From: JACDAE01 sp963717195
GTDB taxonomy: Bacteria; Chloroflexota; Ktedonobacteria; Ktedonobacterales; Ktedonobacteraceae
NCBI GenBank assembly: GCA_963717195.1
Contig: CAVQVR010000020.1
Location: 62,001-126,000 of the forward strand
Length of the DNA: 64,000 bases
Direction: 5' to 3'
Under the pieces are notes generated by a model that saw only the letters and a program-made list of their open reading frames with translations, was not told the origin of the DNA and did not search any database. The position numbers were made by a program, and so were the translations under genes. Below are positions 35,046 through 44,543 of the stretch, piece after piece. Within the stretch, counting starts at the first letter, position 1. Each line of letters opens with the position of its first letter.

Positions 35046-35840
35046 CTACTGTTTGCCAATCTGCTTTCTGAATAACACCGCATCGAAGATCCTATTCATT
35101 GACGATCTGCCACGCATAATCTGGGTAAAGCTGGAGAAGTCGCTGGCAAGAACATCGTTGCGTAGCTGGTCCAGTTCGAGCGTAACCCGTTCTTCCAGTT
35201 GCTTTGTACACTGTTTGAGGAAACTTCGCGCCTGCGCATCCTCTGCATTAACTAGAAGTGGTTCTCCAACGCTGATAAACAGATCGGGACGTTGTTCGGC
35301 AAGATATTCGATACGCGTTGCCACAGGATAAAGCAGAACAGGAGTTGTCAGGCGTGCCAGGTAAGCTGCTCCTGTAAAGAAGGTGAGTGGGCGCTTATCG
35401 TTGGGAAAGATCTCGCCCTGTGGAAATAACCAGACAAAGCGCTTTGGGCCGTTTTTCAACAGGCGTGCTGCATATTGCAGCGATTGCAGGGCCGAACGTG
35501 TATTTTTGCGCTCAACCGAGAAGCATCCTGCCCACGAGAAAAAAAAGTAGCGTCGGAGCTGTGCTTCTTCCATCATCAAATAGGCATCAAATCCCTGCGT
35601 ACGCTCTATCAGCATCGCTATATAGCCATCCCACCAGCTTGAGTGATTGGCGCACATAATCATTGGCAGGGCGCTTTGTTCAGCGGTACGTTCGCCGCGC
35701 ATACGCAAAAACACCCGGTCAAAGTGTTTGCGTAACGAACTATCGATAAGCCACCAGACAAGCCTCTGGCCGAGGAGAAATTTACGGGCGGGTATCATTG
35801 TATTTATCTTCTTTTGACCCATAATTGTGTATGGTAACAT
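35046..35840 (-). CDS. PlsC-type 1-acylglycerol-phosphate/carotenoid-glycoside acyltransferase
   Basis: A 264-residue acyltransferase. Motif 1 NHSSWWD (H-x4-D), the FPQGEIFP block and a TPVLLYPVATRIE region are all visible. In lipid synthesis this family acylates lysophosphatidate; between a carotenoid glycosyltransferase and desaturase it more probably esterifies the sugar of a carotenoid glycoside. The frame opens at 35840, only 32 bases from the divergent desaturase start; an ATG at 35798 (MIPARKF) would leave a more comfortable 75-base promoter region. Confidence 0.85.
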   Translation of the reverse strand: MLPYTIMGQKKINTMIPARKFLLGQRLVWWLIDSSLRKHFDRVFLRMRGERTAEQSALPMIMCANHSSWWDGYIAMLIERTQGFDAYLMMEEAQLRRYFFFSWAGCFSVERKNTRSALQSLQYAARLLKNGPKRFVWLFPQGEIFPNDKRPLTFFTGAAYLARLTTPVLLYPVATRIEYLAEQRPDLFISVGEPLLVNAEDAQARSFLKQCTKQLEERVTLELDQLRNDVLASDFSSFTQIMRGRSSMNRIFDAVLFRKQIGKQ

Positions 35841-35872
35841 CCTTTATAATAATATCATAGCAAGGGAAGAAT

Positions 35873-37447
35873 ATGGCTCACTCGAACAAACATGTTATAG
35901 TCATCGGTGCGGGTATTGGTGGCCTATCAGCGGCTATTCGTCTCGCTACAAACGGATATCATGTCCGAGTTTTTGAACGCCAATCACAGGTCGGGGGCAA
36001 GCTTAACCAGCTTAAAATGCATGGTTTCAGCTTCGATACTGGTCCTTCGCTGATCACAATGCCCTATGTATTTCAGAAGCTTTTTCAATCTGCCAATCGC
36101 CGCCTGGAGGATTATCTCGATCTCATTCCGCTCGATATTACCTGTCGCTATTTCTATCGAGATGGTCTGATTTTGAATGCGTGGCGTGATACTGAACGCC
36201 TGGTTGCTGAGTTTGCGCGCCTCAACCCGCATGATGGTGAGGCGCTCTATCGCTTTCTCGACTTCACGCGGAATATCTATCAGGCCGCTGCTGATCCGTT
36301 TCTTTATCATAGCCTGGGCAACCCACTGGCCGTTCTCAATACCTTTATCCAGTATGTTTTGAAAGGACGCCCGGACGTGGTTAATGAAACATCTGGGAGT
36401 AGCATTCTTTCACGTTTGCGAGCTGTATTTGCCGCGCTCTCGCCCGCAACGCTGGATGATTGTGTGCGCGATTTCTTTGCGGATGAGCACCTGCGCCAAT
36501 TATTTGATCGTTATGCAACGTATAATGGTTCCTCTCCTTACCGTGTTGGTGCAGTCTATAGTATCATTCCTTACGTCGAACTTGCCGATGGTGGCTGGTA
36601 CCCACGGGGAGGTATCTATGCGCTGGCGGAGGCGCTGCAACGGCTGGCACACGAGCTGGGTGTGAATATTGAGACGAGTTGTAATGTGCGACGTATTCTT
36701 GTAAAGCATGGTAAAGCATGTGGTGTGGTGTTGGCGGATGGATGCGTCATACACAGCGATGCGGTGATTGCTAATAGCGATGTTGTCACCTCTCAAAGCG
36801 AACTTCTCTCGCCCGCTGTGGTTGCTAAATCTACATTACGGAAGCTCAAAGCTTTAGAACCATCCTGCTCCGGTTTTGTTTTGTTGCTTGGTACCGATAA
36901 GCTGTATCCACAACTTGCGCATCATAATATTTTTTTCTCCGACGACTACCCTGCCGAATTCGAAGATCTTTTTACCCGCCATGTTCCTGTGCGTAATCCA
37001 ACGATCTATATCTGTGCCACCACGCGTAGCGATGCCAGCCAGGCTCCTGCCGGGCACGAAAATCTTTTTATCCTGGTCAATGCTCCCTATCTCACGGAAG
37101 CAAGCGATTGGGAACATGCTGCTCCTGTTTATCGAGAACGCGTTCTTGCTCTGTTGGCCAACTATTCTCAGATCGATCTGCATGATCTACGTGAGCATAT
37201 TGTCTGCGAAGCTATCCTCACGCCTGAGGACTTCAAGCAAAAATATGGTTCCAACGCTGGCTCCATCTACGGGTTATCGTCAAATGCAAGAATGGCACCC
37301 TTCACCCGGCCAGGTAATCGTTCAAAAGAGATACATGGTCTGTACTTCGTTGGTGGAAGTACGCATCCAGGTGGGGGAGTGCCGTTGGTGATGTTGTCGG
37401 GAAAGATTGTAGCTGAGATGGTGAATGAGGATTTTGCGCGTGTTTGA
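35873..37447 (+). CDS. Phytoene desaturase-family carotenoid oxidoreductase (CrtI/CrtD-like)
   Basis: A 524-residue FAD enzyme. The dinucleotide motif VIGAGIGGLSAAIRLATNGY is at residues 9-28, followed by FERQSQVGGKLNQ and FDTGPSLITMP, and the C-terminal HPGGGVPLVMLSG flavin motif. The family dehydrogenates or oxygenates carotenes. Whether it acts on phytoene or a later intermediate (CrtD, CrtP types) is not decidable here; no phytoene synthase gene lies in the window. AAGGGAAG precedes the ATG. Divergent from the acyltransferase-glycosyltransferase pair. Confidence 0.9.
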   Translation: MAHSNKHVIVIGAGIGGLSAAIRLATNGYHVRVFERQSQVGGKLNQLKMHGFSFDTGPSLITMPYVFQKLFQSANRRLEDYLDLIPLDITCRYFYRDGLILNAWRDTERLVAEFARLNPHDGEALYRFLDFTRNIYQAAADPFLYHSLGNPLAVLNTFIQYVLKGRPDVVNETSGSSILSRLRAVFAALSPATLDDCVRDFFADEHLRQLFDRYATYNGSSPYRVGAVYSIIPYVELADGGWYPRGGIYALAEALQRLAHELGVNIETSCNVRRILVKHGKACGVVLADGCVIHSDAVIANSDVVTSQSELLSPAVVAKSTLRKLKALEPSCSGFVLLLGTDKLYPQLAHHNIFFSDDYPAEFEDLFTRHVPVRNPTIYICATTRSDASQAPAGHENLFILVNAPYLTEASDWEHAAPVYRERVLALLANYSQIDLHDLREHIVCEAILTPEDFKQKYGSNAGSIYGLSSNARMAPFTRPGNRSKEIHGLYFVGGSTHPGGGVPLVMLSGKIVAEMVNEDFARV

Positions 37448-37611
37448 TTTTTATTCGGGTCGTTTGTTCCATATGCCGTTCCTACAGTACCTCTGATAGA
37501 GTTTGGATAAACGTTATTCAATCTGTGGTATAATGAGTGCTAATAGTTAGAAGCTATTCCTTGGGCACAACCGGGGCACAAACATTTTTAGACCAACGAG
37601 TGAAAAGAAAC

Positions 37612-38115
37612 ATGAGCGATAAAGCAACCGTACAGAAATATACAGAGACGCTTATTCAGATGACCAATGACTTCTGTGACCAGCATCTTGACGAAGAGTA
37701 TAAAGCGCTTTGTGAGAAGATGATACGGAAGATGTCTCGCAAAAGGACGGTGCCATTTCTATCAGGTAGAATAGAGATCTGGGCTGCGGGGATTGTTTAT
37801 GCTATCGGCGGTATAAATTTTCTTTTTGACAAAAGCTTTCAGCCATATATTAGCCCTACTGATCTATGTGAATATTTTGGCACTTCAAAAAGCACGACCG
37901 GGCAGAGAGCCAAAGTTATTCGCGATATGTCTAAGCTCCATTATTATGATAGTGAGTTTTCGACAGCGAATATGAGAGAAAGTAACCCATTTGCCGCCTT
38001 TCTAGATGGAATACCCATACCGTTTAGCGCTCTTTCACCAGAGTTGCAGGAGATAGCGAGAGAGCACCCTGAGAAGCCGCTGATGCTCTGGAGTATGAAA
38101 GATAGAGAGCCGTAA
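37612..38115 (+). CDS. DUF6398-type protein
   Basis: A 167-residue cytoplasmic protein from the ATG at 37612 (MSDKATVQKY); the longer frame to 37537 has no better site. The stretch RIEIWAAGIVYAIGGINFLFD followed by ISPTDLCEYFGTSKSTTGQRAKVIRDM (in short blocks) fits DUF6398, which has an HTH-like segment. The role is unknown. It is monocistronic, ended by the terminator at 38249-38290. Confidence 0.75.
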   Translation: MSDKATVQKYTETLIQMTNDFCDQHLDEEYKALCEKMIRKMSRKRTVPFLSGRIEIWAAGIVYAIGGINFLFDKSFQPYISPTDLCEYFGTSKSTTGQRAKVIRDMSKLHYYDSEFSTANMRESNPFAAFLDGIPIPFSALSPELQEIAREHPEKPLMLWSMKDREP

Positions 38116-38248
38116 CCATGCTTAATAATTACGTTAATGCCGTAATACAAAATCAGCAGGTAAGCCAGCCTAATTGGAGGTCTGGTTTGCTACGCATACC
38201 TTTCAGTACCTGGAAGCAAACGTAGAAAACGTACGGGACATCAACCGG

Positions 38249-38290
38249 AACGTCGCCAGACCCTGACAGACAGGATCTGGCGACGTTTTT
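38249..38290 (+). terminator. Rho-independent terminator
   Basis: AACGTCGCCAGA (38249-38260) pairs perfectly with TCTGGCGACGTT (38276-38287), loop 15 bases, followed by a T-run to 38290. It separates the DUF6398 and LysE genes. Confidence 0.85.
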
Positions 38291-38332
38291 ATGTGTATCA
38301 AAAACCCCAAAACTTCAGGAGGAGAAAAGAGA

Positions 38333-38947
38333 ATGGATATCAGTTTCTTGATACGAGGTTTGCTTATTGGTCTTTCAATTGCCGCAGCCGTTGGCCCGAT
38401 CAGTATATTATGTATTCAACGCACATTGGAGCGCGGACAACTCTATGGCCTTGTATCAGGCCTGGGGGCCGCGACAGCCGATGCCTTCTATGGTTCTATT
38501 GCTGCATTTGGTCTAACCGTCATTTCAACCTTCCTGCTCAACCAACATCTCTGGATTCGCTTGCTTGGAGGGATTTTTCTGCTTTATCTGGGCATAAAGA
38601 CCTTCACGAGGCGACCTGCCGAGAAAGCTGCTGTGGCACAGGCCCATAGTTTTCCTGGCGCGTATCTCTCCACGCTGCTGCTCACGCTCACCAATCCGAC
38701 GACGATTCTCTCGTTTATCGCCATCTTTGCCGGTATTGGGGTAGGTGGTGCCAGCAAAAGTTACCTGTCGGCTGCAACTGTGGTTGGAGGAGTATTCCTT
38801 GGCTCGGCTTTGTGGTGGGTTATTCTGACTGGTGGTGTCAGTCTGTTGCGCAAAAGATTTACTCCTCGCTGGTTATTGTGGATCAATCGCTGTTCGGGTA
38901 TTGGGATTTTGCTTTTTGGGATTATCGCGTTGTTTAGTGTATTATGA
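38333..38947 (+). CDS. LysE-family amino-acid exporter
   Basis: A 204-residue inner-membrane protein with six hydrophobic segments. GGAGGAGAAAAGAG directly precedes the ATG at 38333, which is preferred over the upstream frame at 38291. LysE motif LIGLSIAAAVGPISILCIQRTLERG and GLGAATADAFYGSIAAFGL (short blocks), then LTLTNPTTILSFIAIFAGIG. Family members export lysine, threonine, homoserine or other small metabolites; the substrate cannot be read. Confidence 0.9.
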   Translation: MDISFLIRGLLIGLSIAAAVGPISILCIQRTLERGQLYGLVSGLGAATADAFYGSIAAFGLTVISTFLLNQHLWIRLLGGIFLLYLGIKTFTRRPAEKAAVAQAHSFPGAYLSTLLLTLTNPTTILSFIAIFAGIGVGGASKSYLSAATVVGGVFLGSALWWVILTGGVSLLRKRFTPRWLLWINRCSGIGILLFGIIALFSVL

Positions 38948-39103
38948 GGATCATGGTCTATCTGGGGTCCATTTATCTTTCCGGGCGGATGTAACGAGAT
39001 TTTTCTCTATCATTCGGCGTTTCCTAATATAGAAGAAATTATTTCTTCAAAAGAAAATTGATATATCGAGATATATTACAACTCGATAGGAAGGATGTTT
39101 AGT

Positions 39104-40258
39104 ATGAAGTTAGATACTATGGGGAAATGGTATAATCGTAGGCTAATTTTCTCCATTTTTGGTATAGCGTTGCTTTGTCTATTGGGAACTATTATGGGCA
39201 TCTCGAATATACATACGGCTCGGGCGGCCTCTTCTGCGAACCGTTCCACGCTGGCAAGCATGCCAGTGTTACAGTCTATTCGTATGGTGAACCAGACAGG
39301 CGGATGGGCTACTGCGAATACGACAATGATTTTGCACACGGTGAATGGTGGCAATCATTGGACCAATGTGACACCGCACTACAGTGTTGCGAAACCGCAG
39401 TCGTTTGTCGCGACCTTTAAGGATGCTCAACACGGGTGGGTTGCCTATGAGCCAATGATTGGTGGTAGTACGTTCACTATACTGCGCACGACGAATGGTG
39501 GAGTGAGTTGGCAGCGTTCTACAGTCTCAACGGGCTCTTCTGGCTTCGGGATTTCATCACTGACTTTCAATGGTAACTTAAACGGTTGGATGCTGGTTGG
39601 TGATAATGGCGGACCCGGTGCAGGATCTGAGTCGTTCGCTTTGTTCTCGACGACGAATGGTGGGGTAAGCTGGACTGTATTGCCCGATATCCGTACGAGT
39701 GATCAAATGGTTTATGTTTCGTTTGTCGATGCGAAAGATGGGTACTTGACTCATGGTGGTCCCTATTCAACTCCGCATATGTCCGTCACGCATAATGGTG
39801 GTCGCTCCTGGCAGGAGATCGCTCTACCAGCTGTAAAGGGAGCAAGTGGTAATATCACGACAACGGCACCTGTTTTCTTCGGATCTACGGGTTTCTTGCC
39901 TGTAGGTGTACAAGAAATCACATCTGGTTTTGAGATTTACACGTCACAGAATAATGGAGCTACCTGGCATGCAAGTGGCTCATTCCTGAGACTTGGGGGT
40001 AACAACGTTGGTTTGGGAGGGGTTGGCGATCTGTATATTGTTGATCCCACTCACTTCTATGTGACCAATCAGCAAGGTCAGACATGGGTGAGTACCAATG
40101 GAGGTGTGAGCTGGCACAAATTGGCTGGGACAGTTGGTTTGGACGTCACCTCACTGAGCTTTATCAATGCTCAACAGGGTTGGGCGGCGGGCAATGGGTT
40201 GTTACGCACGAACAATGGTGGCAATAGCTGGCAGAAGGTGAACTATACAGTTCAATAA
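39104..40258 (+). CDS. Secreted Ycf48/BNR-like beta-propeller protein
   Basis: A 384-residue secreted protein. The ATG at 39104 has AGGAAGG nine bases upstream; the upstream in-frame ATG at 39095 is too close to it. Signal peptide LIFSIFGIALLCLLGT...ARAASS. The mature part is a repeat propeller with at least six NGG.SW or NGG.HW Asp-box turns (VNGGNHWTN, TNGGVSWQR, HNGGRSWQE, NNGATWHAS, NGGNSWQKV), like the photosystem assembly factor Ycf48, but in this lineage probably a general extracellular protein. The hairpin terminator at 40275-40325 follows. Confidence 0.82.
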   Translation: MKLDTMGKWYNRRLIFSIFGIALLCLLGTIMGISNIHTARAASSANRSTLASMPVLQSIRMVNQTGGWATANTTMILHTVNGGNHWTNVTPHYSVAKPQSFVATFKDAQHGWVAYEPMIGGSTFTILRTTNGGVSWQRSTVSTGSSGFGISSLTFNGNLNGWMLVGDNGGPGAGSESFALFSTTNGGVSWTVLPDIRTSDQMVYVSFVDAKDGYLTHGGPYSTPHMSVTHNGGRSWQEIALPAVKGASGNITTTAPVFFGSTGFLPVGVQEITSGFEIYTSQNNGATWHASGSFLRLGGNNVGLGGVGDLYIVDPTHFYVTNQQGQTWVSTNGGVSWHKLAGTVGLDVTSLSFINAQQGWAAGNGLLRTNNGGNSWQKVNYTVQ

Positions 40259-40274
40259 ATCTGTATAGATAGAT

Positions 40275-40325
40275 AAATGATGCTCATCCATGAAAAATCC
40301 GTTTTTTCATGGATGAGCATCATTT
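40275..40325. terminator. Bidirectional hairpin terminator
   Basis: Arms 40275-40297 and 40303-40325 are perfectly complementary over 23 bases (AAATGATGCTCATCCATG...), with A-run on the left and T-run on the right. It lies between the Ycf48-like gene and the convergent rhomboid gene. Confidence 0.75.
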
Positions 40326-40514
40326 TGGATTGCTGAGGTGATGGATGGATGAGATTGGTGTAAATGTAGTCACACAACAAGATAAAAAAGAAGTCGAGCC
40401 GGGGGGTAAAGGGCATGGATAGGATCAGTGACTCAGCCGGGTCACAGCGAGATTGCAAGCTCGACTTCTATTAACAGTGTACAGAACCTTCCAACAGGCA
40501 ATGGGTGATCGATA

Positions 40515-41768
40515 TCAGAGCATCCTGCTTCGCCGCCTCTGGCGCGGCATAAGAATCAGCGCGATCAGCATGCCCGCGACGAGTCCTCCGATATGGTCCA
40601 GGATACCGATGCCAGGCGTGGTGAAACCCCAGATCAGGTTCAATCCCAGCCAGAAGATCCATTGCCCGATAGCACCATTGCCATACGCTCCCAGGGCACG
40701 CCGATTGACGATAAAGAAAACACCGAGGGCTCCGAAGACACCGAAGATGGCACCGGAAGCACCTACCGATAGTACATTGAGAGGTGTGAAGAAGAGGGTA
40801 ATGATGCCGCCGAGAATCCCTGAAAGCAGATAGATGGTGAGGTAGCGCCATTTTCCATACAATATTTCGACGGTACGTCCAACCAGGAATAGAGAGAGCA
40901 TGTTCAGACCGATATGCAGAATACTGAAGTGAAGGAACATAGCCGTAAAGATGCGCCAGTATTCACCTGCCAGTACCTGTTGTCCAACCTGTCCCCATGC
41001 CTGGAGTAAACTATTATTCGAATTGTCTATGATATTACCGTTTACCCCTATAATAGAAATGAGCAGATAGACAATAACATTAATAGCGACGAGTAGCGTT
41101 GTGACCAGGTTTGGATATTGACTCAGGGCAAAGCGAGTGCGGACCACCTGTCGCCGCATCGGGCTGGGACGCGACCAGGTTGGAACCTGCTCCTGCTTCG
41201 CTGTTGAGTTGCTGGTCTCTGTTGCGGTTTCTTCCTTGGGGGATATGGGAGATATAGGAGGTATCGGTGGAGTTGAGTTCCCTTTATAACCTCCATAGAC
41301 AGGTTTTTCATCAAGTTGTGGAAAGCAGCCCTCGAAGCGACCGCCGTAAGAGAGGCGAGCAGCTCGTGCTCGCGCAAGGTTCGCATCATAGTCCTGTCCC
41401 AGCGCACGCAACACATAAGAACGCAAGGCATGAGCGTAGGCAGTACCAGGATCCTCGCTGATGACTGCATCAATATTTTGCAGGGCGCGGTCGTAGCGGC
41501 GGTCCAGCAGGTCCAGCAAAGCCTGAGCGGTCCATCCTTCTTTTCCGCCAGCGGGCTGCAATTCCTGGACGCGTTTGCACGCCATATGGACGACGCCATA
41601 GTTGCCCAGGGCAAGATTGGCTTCGGCGAGGCCCAGGTGTACCTGCGGATTATCCGGGTCCATCTGGGCACCATGCGCGTAGGCAATTGCAGCCTCACGT
41701 CCCTGGCCCTGCGCTAAGGCTTGCCTTCCCTGTTCCAGGTACGTCTGTATATCGGTCTGTGCTTCCAC
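40515..41768 (-). CDS. Rhomboid intramembrane serine protease with N-terminal TPR domain
   Basis: A 417-residue protein. Residues 1-130 form TPR-like helices (ALAQGQGREAAIAYAHGAQ, DPDNPQVHLGLAEANLALGNY), then a linker and six to seven membrane segments. Catalytic residues: Ser338 in GASGAIFG and His392 in DHIGGLVAG; the HIGLNM and YWRIFTAMFLH motifs are conserved. It cleaves membrane proteins within the bilayer; the TPR part may recruit substrates. GTG start with GGAGG 8 bases upstream. Confidence 0.93.
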   Translation of the reverse strand: MEAQTDIQTYLEQGRQALAQGQGREAAIAYAHGAQMDPDNPQVHLGLAEANLALGNYGVVHMACKRVQELQPAGGKEGWTAQALLDLLDRRYDRALQNIDAVISEDPGTAYAHALRSYVLRALGQDYDANLARARAARLSYGGRFEGCFPQLDEKPVYGGYKGNSTPPIPPISPISPKEETATETSNSTAKQEQVPTWSRPSPMRRQVVRTRFALSQYPNLVTTLLVAINVIVYLLISIIGVNGNIIDNSNNSLLQAWGQVGQQVLAGEYWRIFTAMFLHFSILHIGLNMLSLFLVGRTVEILYGKWRYLTIYLLSGILGGIITLFFTPLNVLSVGASGAIFGVFGALGVFFIVNRRALGAYGNGAIGQWIFWLGLNLIWGFTTPGIGILDHIGGLVAGMLIALILMPRQRRRSRML

Positions 41769-42249
41769 TCGAAAAACCTCCAGTTGTGCGCAGGTGTTCC
41801 TACGCTTACTGCTTTATATAAAATTAAAGCAAACTTGCGTTCTTGATGCCCAGTTCTTTCTCTCTCAGAGTCCCTAACAACCGTTCATATAATCAATACG
41901 AAGCATGATCTGAGTGGGTTAGGTTTACATTTTGGCTACAGTTTTTGGCTTCCAGTAAGACTTGAGAGAGTTTGCCGAAGGCTTCTGACAGCAGCAATTT
42001 TATGAAAGTCTCTCGTTACTGCCCGGCCTATTTTTAAAGAGTGCAGGGAGTAACAGAGAGACCAGATATGAGCATTCATATAAGGATAATCATATGACAA
42101 CTATTGTACCTCGTCAACGGGAATGAACATTTCGATGCATTGTAAAGGCTCTCTCATCCTGTTTGCGGTTGCGGGAAGCGTCAACCGGGCCGTGCTGACT
42201 GGCGAAGATGGCTACTTCCAATGCAAGAGCCGCATTGCTATCTGATCCC
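41769..42249. other. Intergenic region, nothing recognised
   Basis: 480 bases between the rhomboid start and the hflX stop. No hairpin of note, no RNA gene and no credible frame apart from antisense shadows of hflX. Confidence 0.5.
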
Positions 42250-43695
42250 TTAACGGTGTAAGGCACGAGAGTAAGGGATATAGTATCCACGCAAAGATTG
42301 CGGAATGCGGCCAACGATAAAGGTACCTTCAGCTGCGTGTTCCTCGGAGTTGACAGAGCCGCGCCGATGAAACAACTCAACGAGGTCGCCCCTGTTAAAA
42401 GGGAGCAAGACCTGTACAGCTTCCATACTGCTAGCCAGCACCTCACCAATTTTCTCGCGTAATGCATCTAGCCCCAATTTTTGTAATGCGGAGATGGGAA
42501 CAGCGTTGGGATAGAGGCTGATATCCAGTTCATCAGGATCATCGAGTAGATCAATTTTGTTTAAGGCGCTGACACGTGGTTTGTCGGTTGCTTCCAGTTC
42601 AGCCAGAATCTCATTGACAGTTTCGCTCTGCTCAATGGCATTTTCATGACTGGTATCGACGACCTCCAGCAGTAGATCGGCGTCAACGACTTCCTCCAGA
42701 GTGGCACGGAAGGCTGCGATTAATTTTGTGGGCAATTTTTGTATGAAGCCGACAGTATCAGTTACCAGTACTTCCTGGTTGCCGGGTAAAACAATATGGC
42801 GTGTGATCGGATCAAGAGTAGCGAAGAGCTTGTTTTCTGCCAGGACATCGGCTTCGGTCAAAGCATTAAAGAGGGTAGATTTGCCAGCGTTAGTATAGCC
42901 TACAACTGCTATGACGGGGATAGCCTGGGCAGCACGTTGCTGACGATGAAGCTGGCGTTGTGTGCGTACCTCCTCAATATCTTCTTTGAGCGCCGAGATG
43001 CGGCTACGAATGCGGCGGCGGTCAATCTCAAGACGGGTTTCGCCTGGACCGCGTACGCCAATTGCGCCACCCGCACCACCACCGACACTGCTACCACCGG
43101 CTCCACGTGCGCCACCTGCCTGACGGGAGAATTCAGCTCCGTGCCCGGTAAGGCGTGGCAAACGATACTCTAATTGAGCCAGTTCCACCTGTAAGCGTCC
43201 TTCACGTGTGCGAGCATGTTGTGCGAAGATATCGAGAATGAGGGCTGTGCGGTCGACGATGCGTGCGTTGAGTTGCTTTTCCAGGTTACGCTGTTGCGTG
43301 GGGGTGAGCTCATCATCGAAGATTATCAGGTCAAGGCCGAGTTGCTTTTCCAATATACCTAATTCTTGCGCTCGGCCTTTTCCAACGTAGGTTACTCCAT
43401 CGGGATGAGGGAGGCGCTGAATCAGCGTGCCAGCCACTTTTGCTCCGGCAGTATGCGCCAGGATGCCCAACTCGTTGAGAGAATCCTCGGCGCCCCACAT
43501 TGTATCCCGATCGTCAGCTTCGACGGCGACCAGGTAAGCAAGTTCTGGACCGCGCTTCACACCAGTATCAATGAAACGATCTTGCTTTGTCGTAGTTTCC
43601 TCCAGTTCATCTCTACTAGTCAAACAATCCCTGTAAGTATTGTATGTAGTCGGACGAGGAAACGCAAGAGGGAAACGATTTCGGTGCCCATTCAT
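42250..43695 (-). CDS. hflX: GTPase HflX
   Basis: A 481-residue ribosome-associated GTPase that splits or rescues stalled ribosomes. The N-terminal HflX domain has LPHPDGVTYVGKGRAQEL and FDDELTPTQQRNLE; then a coiled segment with the Gly-rich GGARGAGGSSVGGGAGG loop and GVRGPGETRLEIDRRRIR; the G domain has G1 GYTNAGKSTLFNAL, G3 DTVGFIQKLP and G4 NKID (ALNKIDLL). The start is uncertain: the frame opens at 43695, next to a repeat, and the first 30 residues look unlike HflX. Confidence 0.95.
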   Translation of the reverse strand: MNGHRNRFPLAFPRPTTYNTYRDCLTSRDELEETTTKQDRFIDTGVKRGPELAYLVAVEADDRDTMWGAEDSLNELGILAHTAGAKVAGTLIQRLPHPDGVTYVGKGRAQELGILEKQLGLDLIIFDDELTPTQQRNLEKQLNARIVDRTALILDIFAQHARTREGRLQVELAQLEYRLPRLTGHGAEFSRQAGGARGAGGSSVGGGAGGAIGVRGPGETRLEIDRRRIRSRISALKEDIEEVRTQRQLHRQQRAAQAIPVIAVVGYTNAGKSTLFNALTEADVLAENKLFATLDPITRHIVLPGNQEVLVTDTVGFIQKLPTKLIAAFRATLEEVVDADLLLEVVDTSHENAIEQSETVNEILAELEATDKPRVSALNKIDLLDDPDELDISLYPNAVPISALQKLGLDALREKIGEVLASSMEAVQVLLPFNRGDLVELFHRRGSVNSEEHAAEGTFIVGRIPQSLRGYYIPYSRALHR

Positions 43696-43708
43696 ACCAT
43701 GGCAATGG

Positions 43709-43751
43709 TGTAGGGGCGCCGTTTACAAGCCCGTGCGTTTACAAGCCCGTG
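43709..43751 (+). repeat. GTAGGGGC/GTTTA repeat unit, one full and one partial copy
   Basis: A 24-base unit (TGTAGGGGCGCC then GTTTACAAGCCC) is followed by a partial copy GTTTACAAGCCCGTG. It fills the gap between cvpA-like and hflX genes and supplies the stop codon of the former (TTG TAA on the minus strand). Confidence 0.8.
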
Positions 43752-44287
43752 AGCCGTGGCGCATTGGGAAGTTGCTTCACAAAGAAGCTATTCACATGCG
43801 CAAAAAGGCTATTTGTCACGGCCTGATTATAGAAATCGTGCCAGGCTGTGAGCTGATCGGGCTGAATGTTCACGCCTGAGATGATATGAGTGCCCTGCTG
43901 GACGCTACCCAGAAAATTGCCGAGTATGATGAGTAAAATCAGCCAGATGAGCCAGGCTTCAACAAAGCCGATGACACCACCAAGTATCTCGTCGCCACAG
44001 CCAATGACGGGAATATGTTTTAATGTGCTGTGTAGGGAGGTACCGATCAGGTGTAGGACCAGCACGACACCAAAGAAAAGTACGATATAGGAGATGAGTG
44101 GAGTTGCAGGCAGGTTGTTGCCAGCCAATACAGAAGTTAATTGGGGGCCAAAGTAGACGGCGGCAGCAATGCCGAGTGGGATACTGATTAAATTGATCAG
44201 GCTAAACACAAATCCGTTACGAAAACCATTAAGCACCAGTAGAATAACGGTAACGAGGAAGAGGATATCAACCCAGTTTATTGACAT
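43739..44287 (-). CDS. CvpA-family membrane protein
   Basis: A 182-residue membrane protein with four hydrophobic segments, INWVDILFLVTVILLVLNGFRNGFV at the start (short-blocked) and GCGDEILGGVIGFVEAWLIW, the pattern of CvpA (colicin V production) proteins. In other bacteria CvpA supports envelope integrity. GGAG precedes the ATG. The last codons and stop come from a GTAGGGGC-type repeat unit, so the native C-terminus may have been altered by its insertion. Confidence 0.85.
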   Translation of the reverse strand: MSINWVDILFLVTVILLVLNGFRNGFVFSLINLISIPLGIAAAVYFGPQLTSVLAGNNLPATPLISYIVLFFGVVLVLHLIGTSLHSTLKHIPVIGCGDEILGGVIGFVEAWLIWLILLIILGNFLGSVQQGTHIISGVNIQPDQLTAWHDFYNQAVTNSLFAHVNSFFVKQLPNAPRLTGL

Positions 44288-44543
44288 ATTCTTATTTCTC
44301 CATGAGAGACGCGCTACATTGTACGGAGCCCCCGGTGGGTAATGGATACAACATTCTATACGTTGAACGGATGACGTTGTCAGACATATACAGAGACGTT
44401 CGAGTGAGCTGCAATGTAACGGTATGTGAATATACGGGTCTACAAATCGTACCCACCGACAGGGGGGATGAACAGCAGGTTTTTTGCCGGGGTGCGGGAA
44501 GAGATTCCCTACGTACGAAAAAAGTTTTGAAGATATATGTTTT

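Noticed and set aside
42114..42467. 117-codon minus-strand frame
   Set aside because: It overlaps hflX in another frame and has no family similarity.
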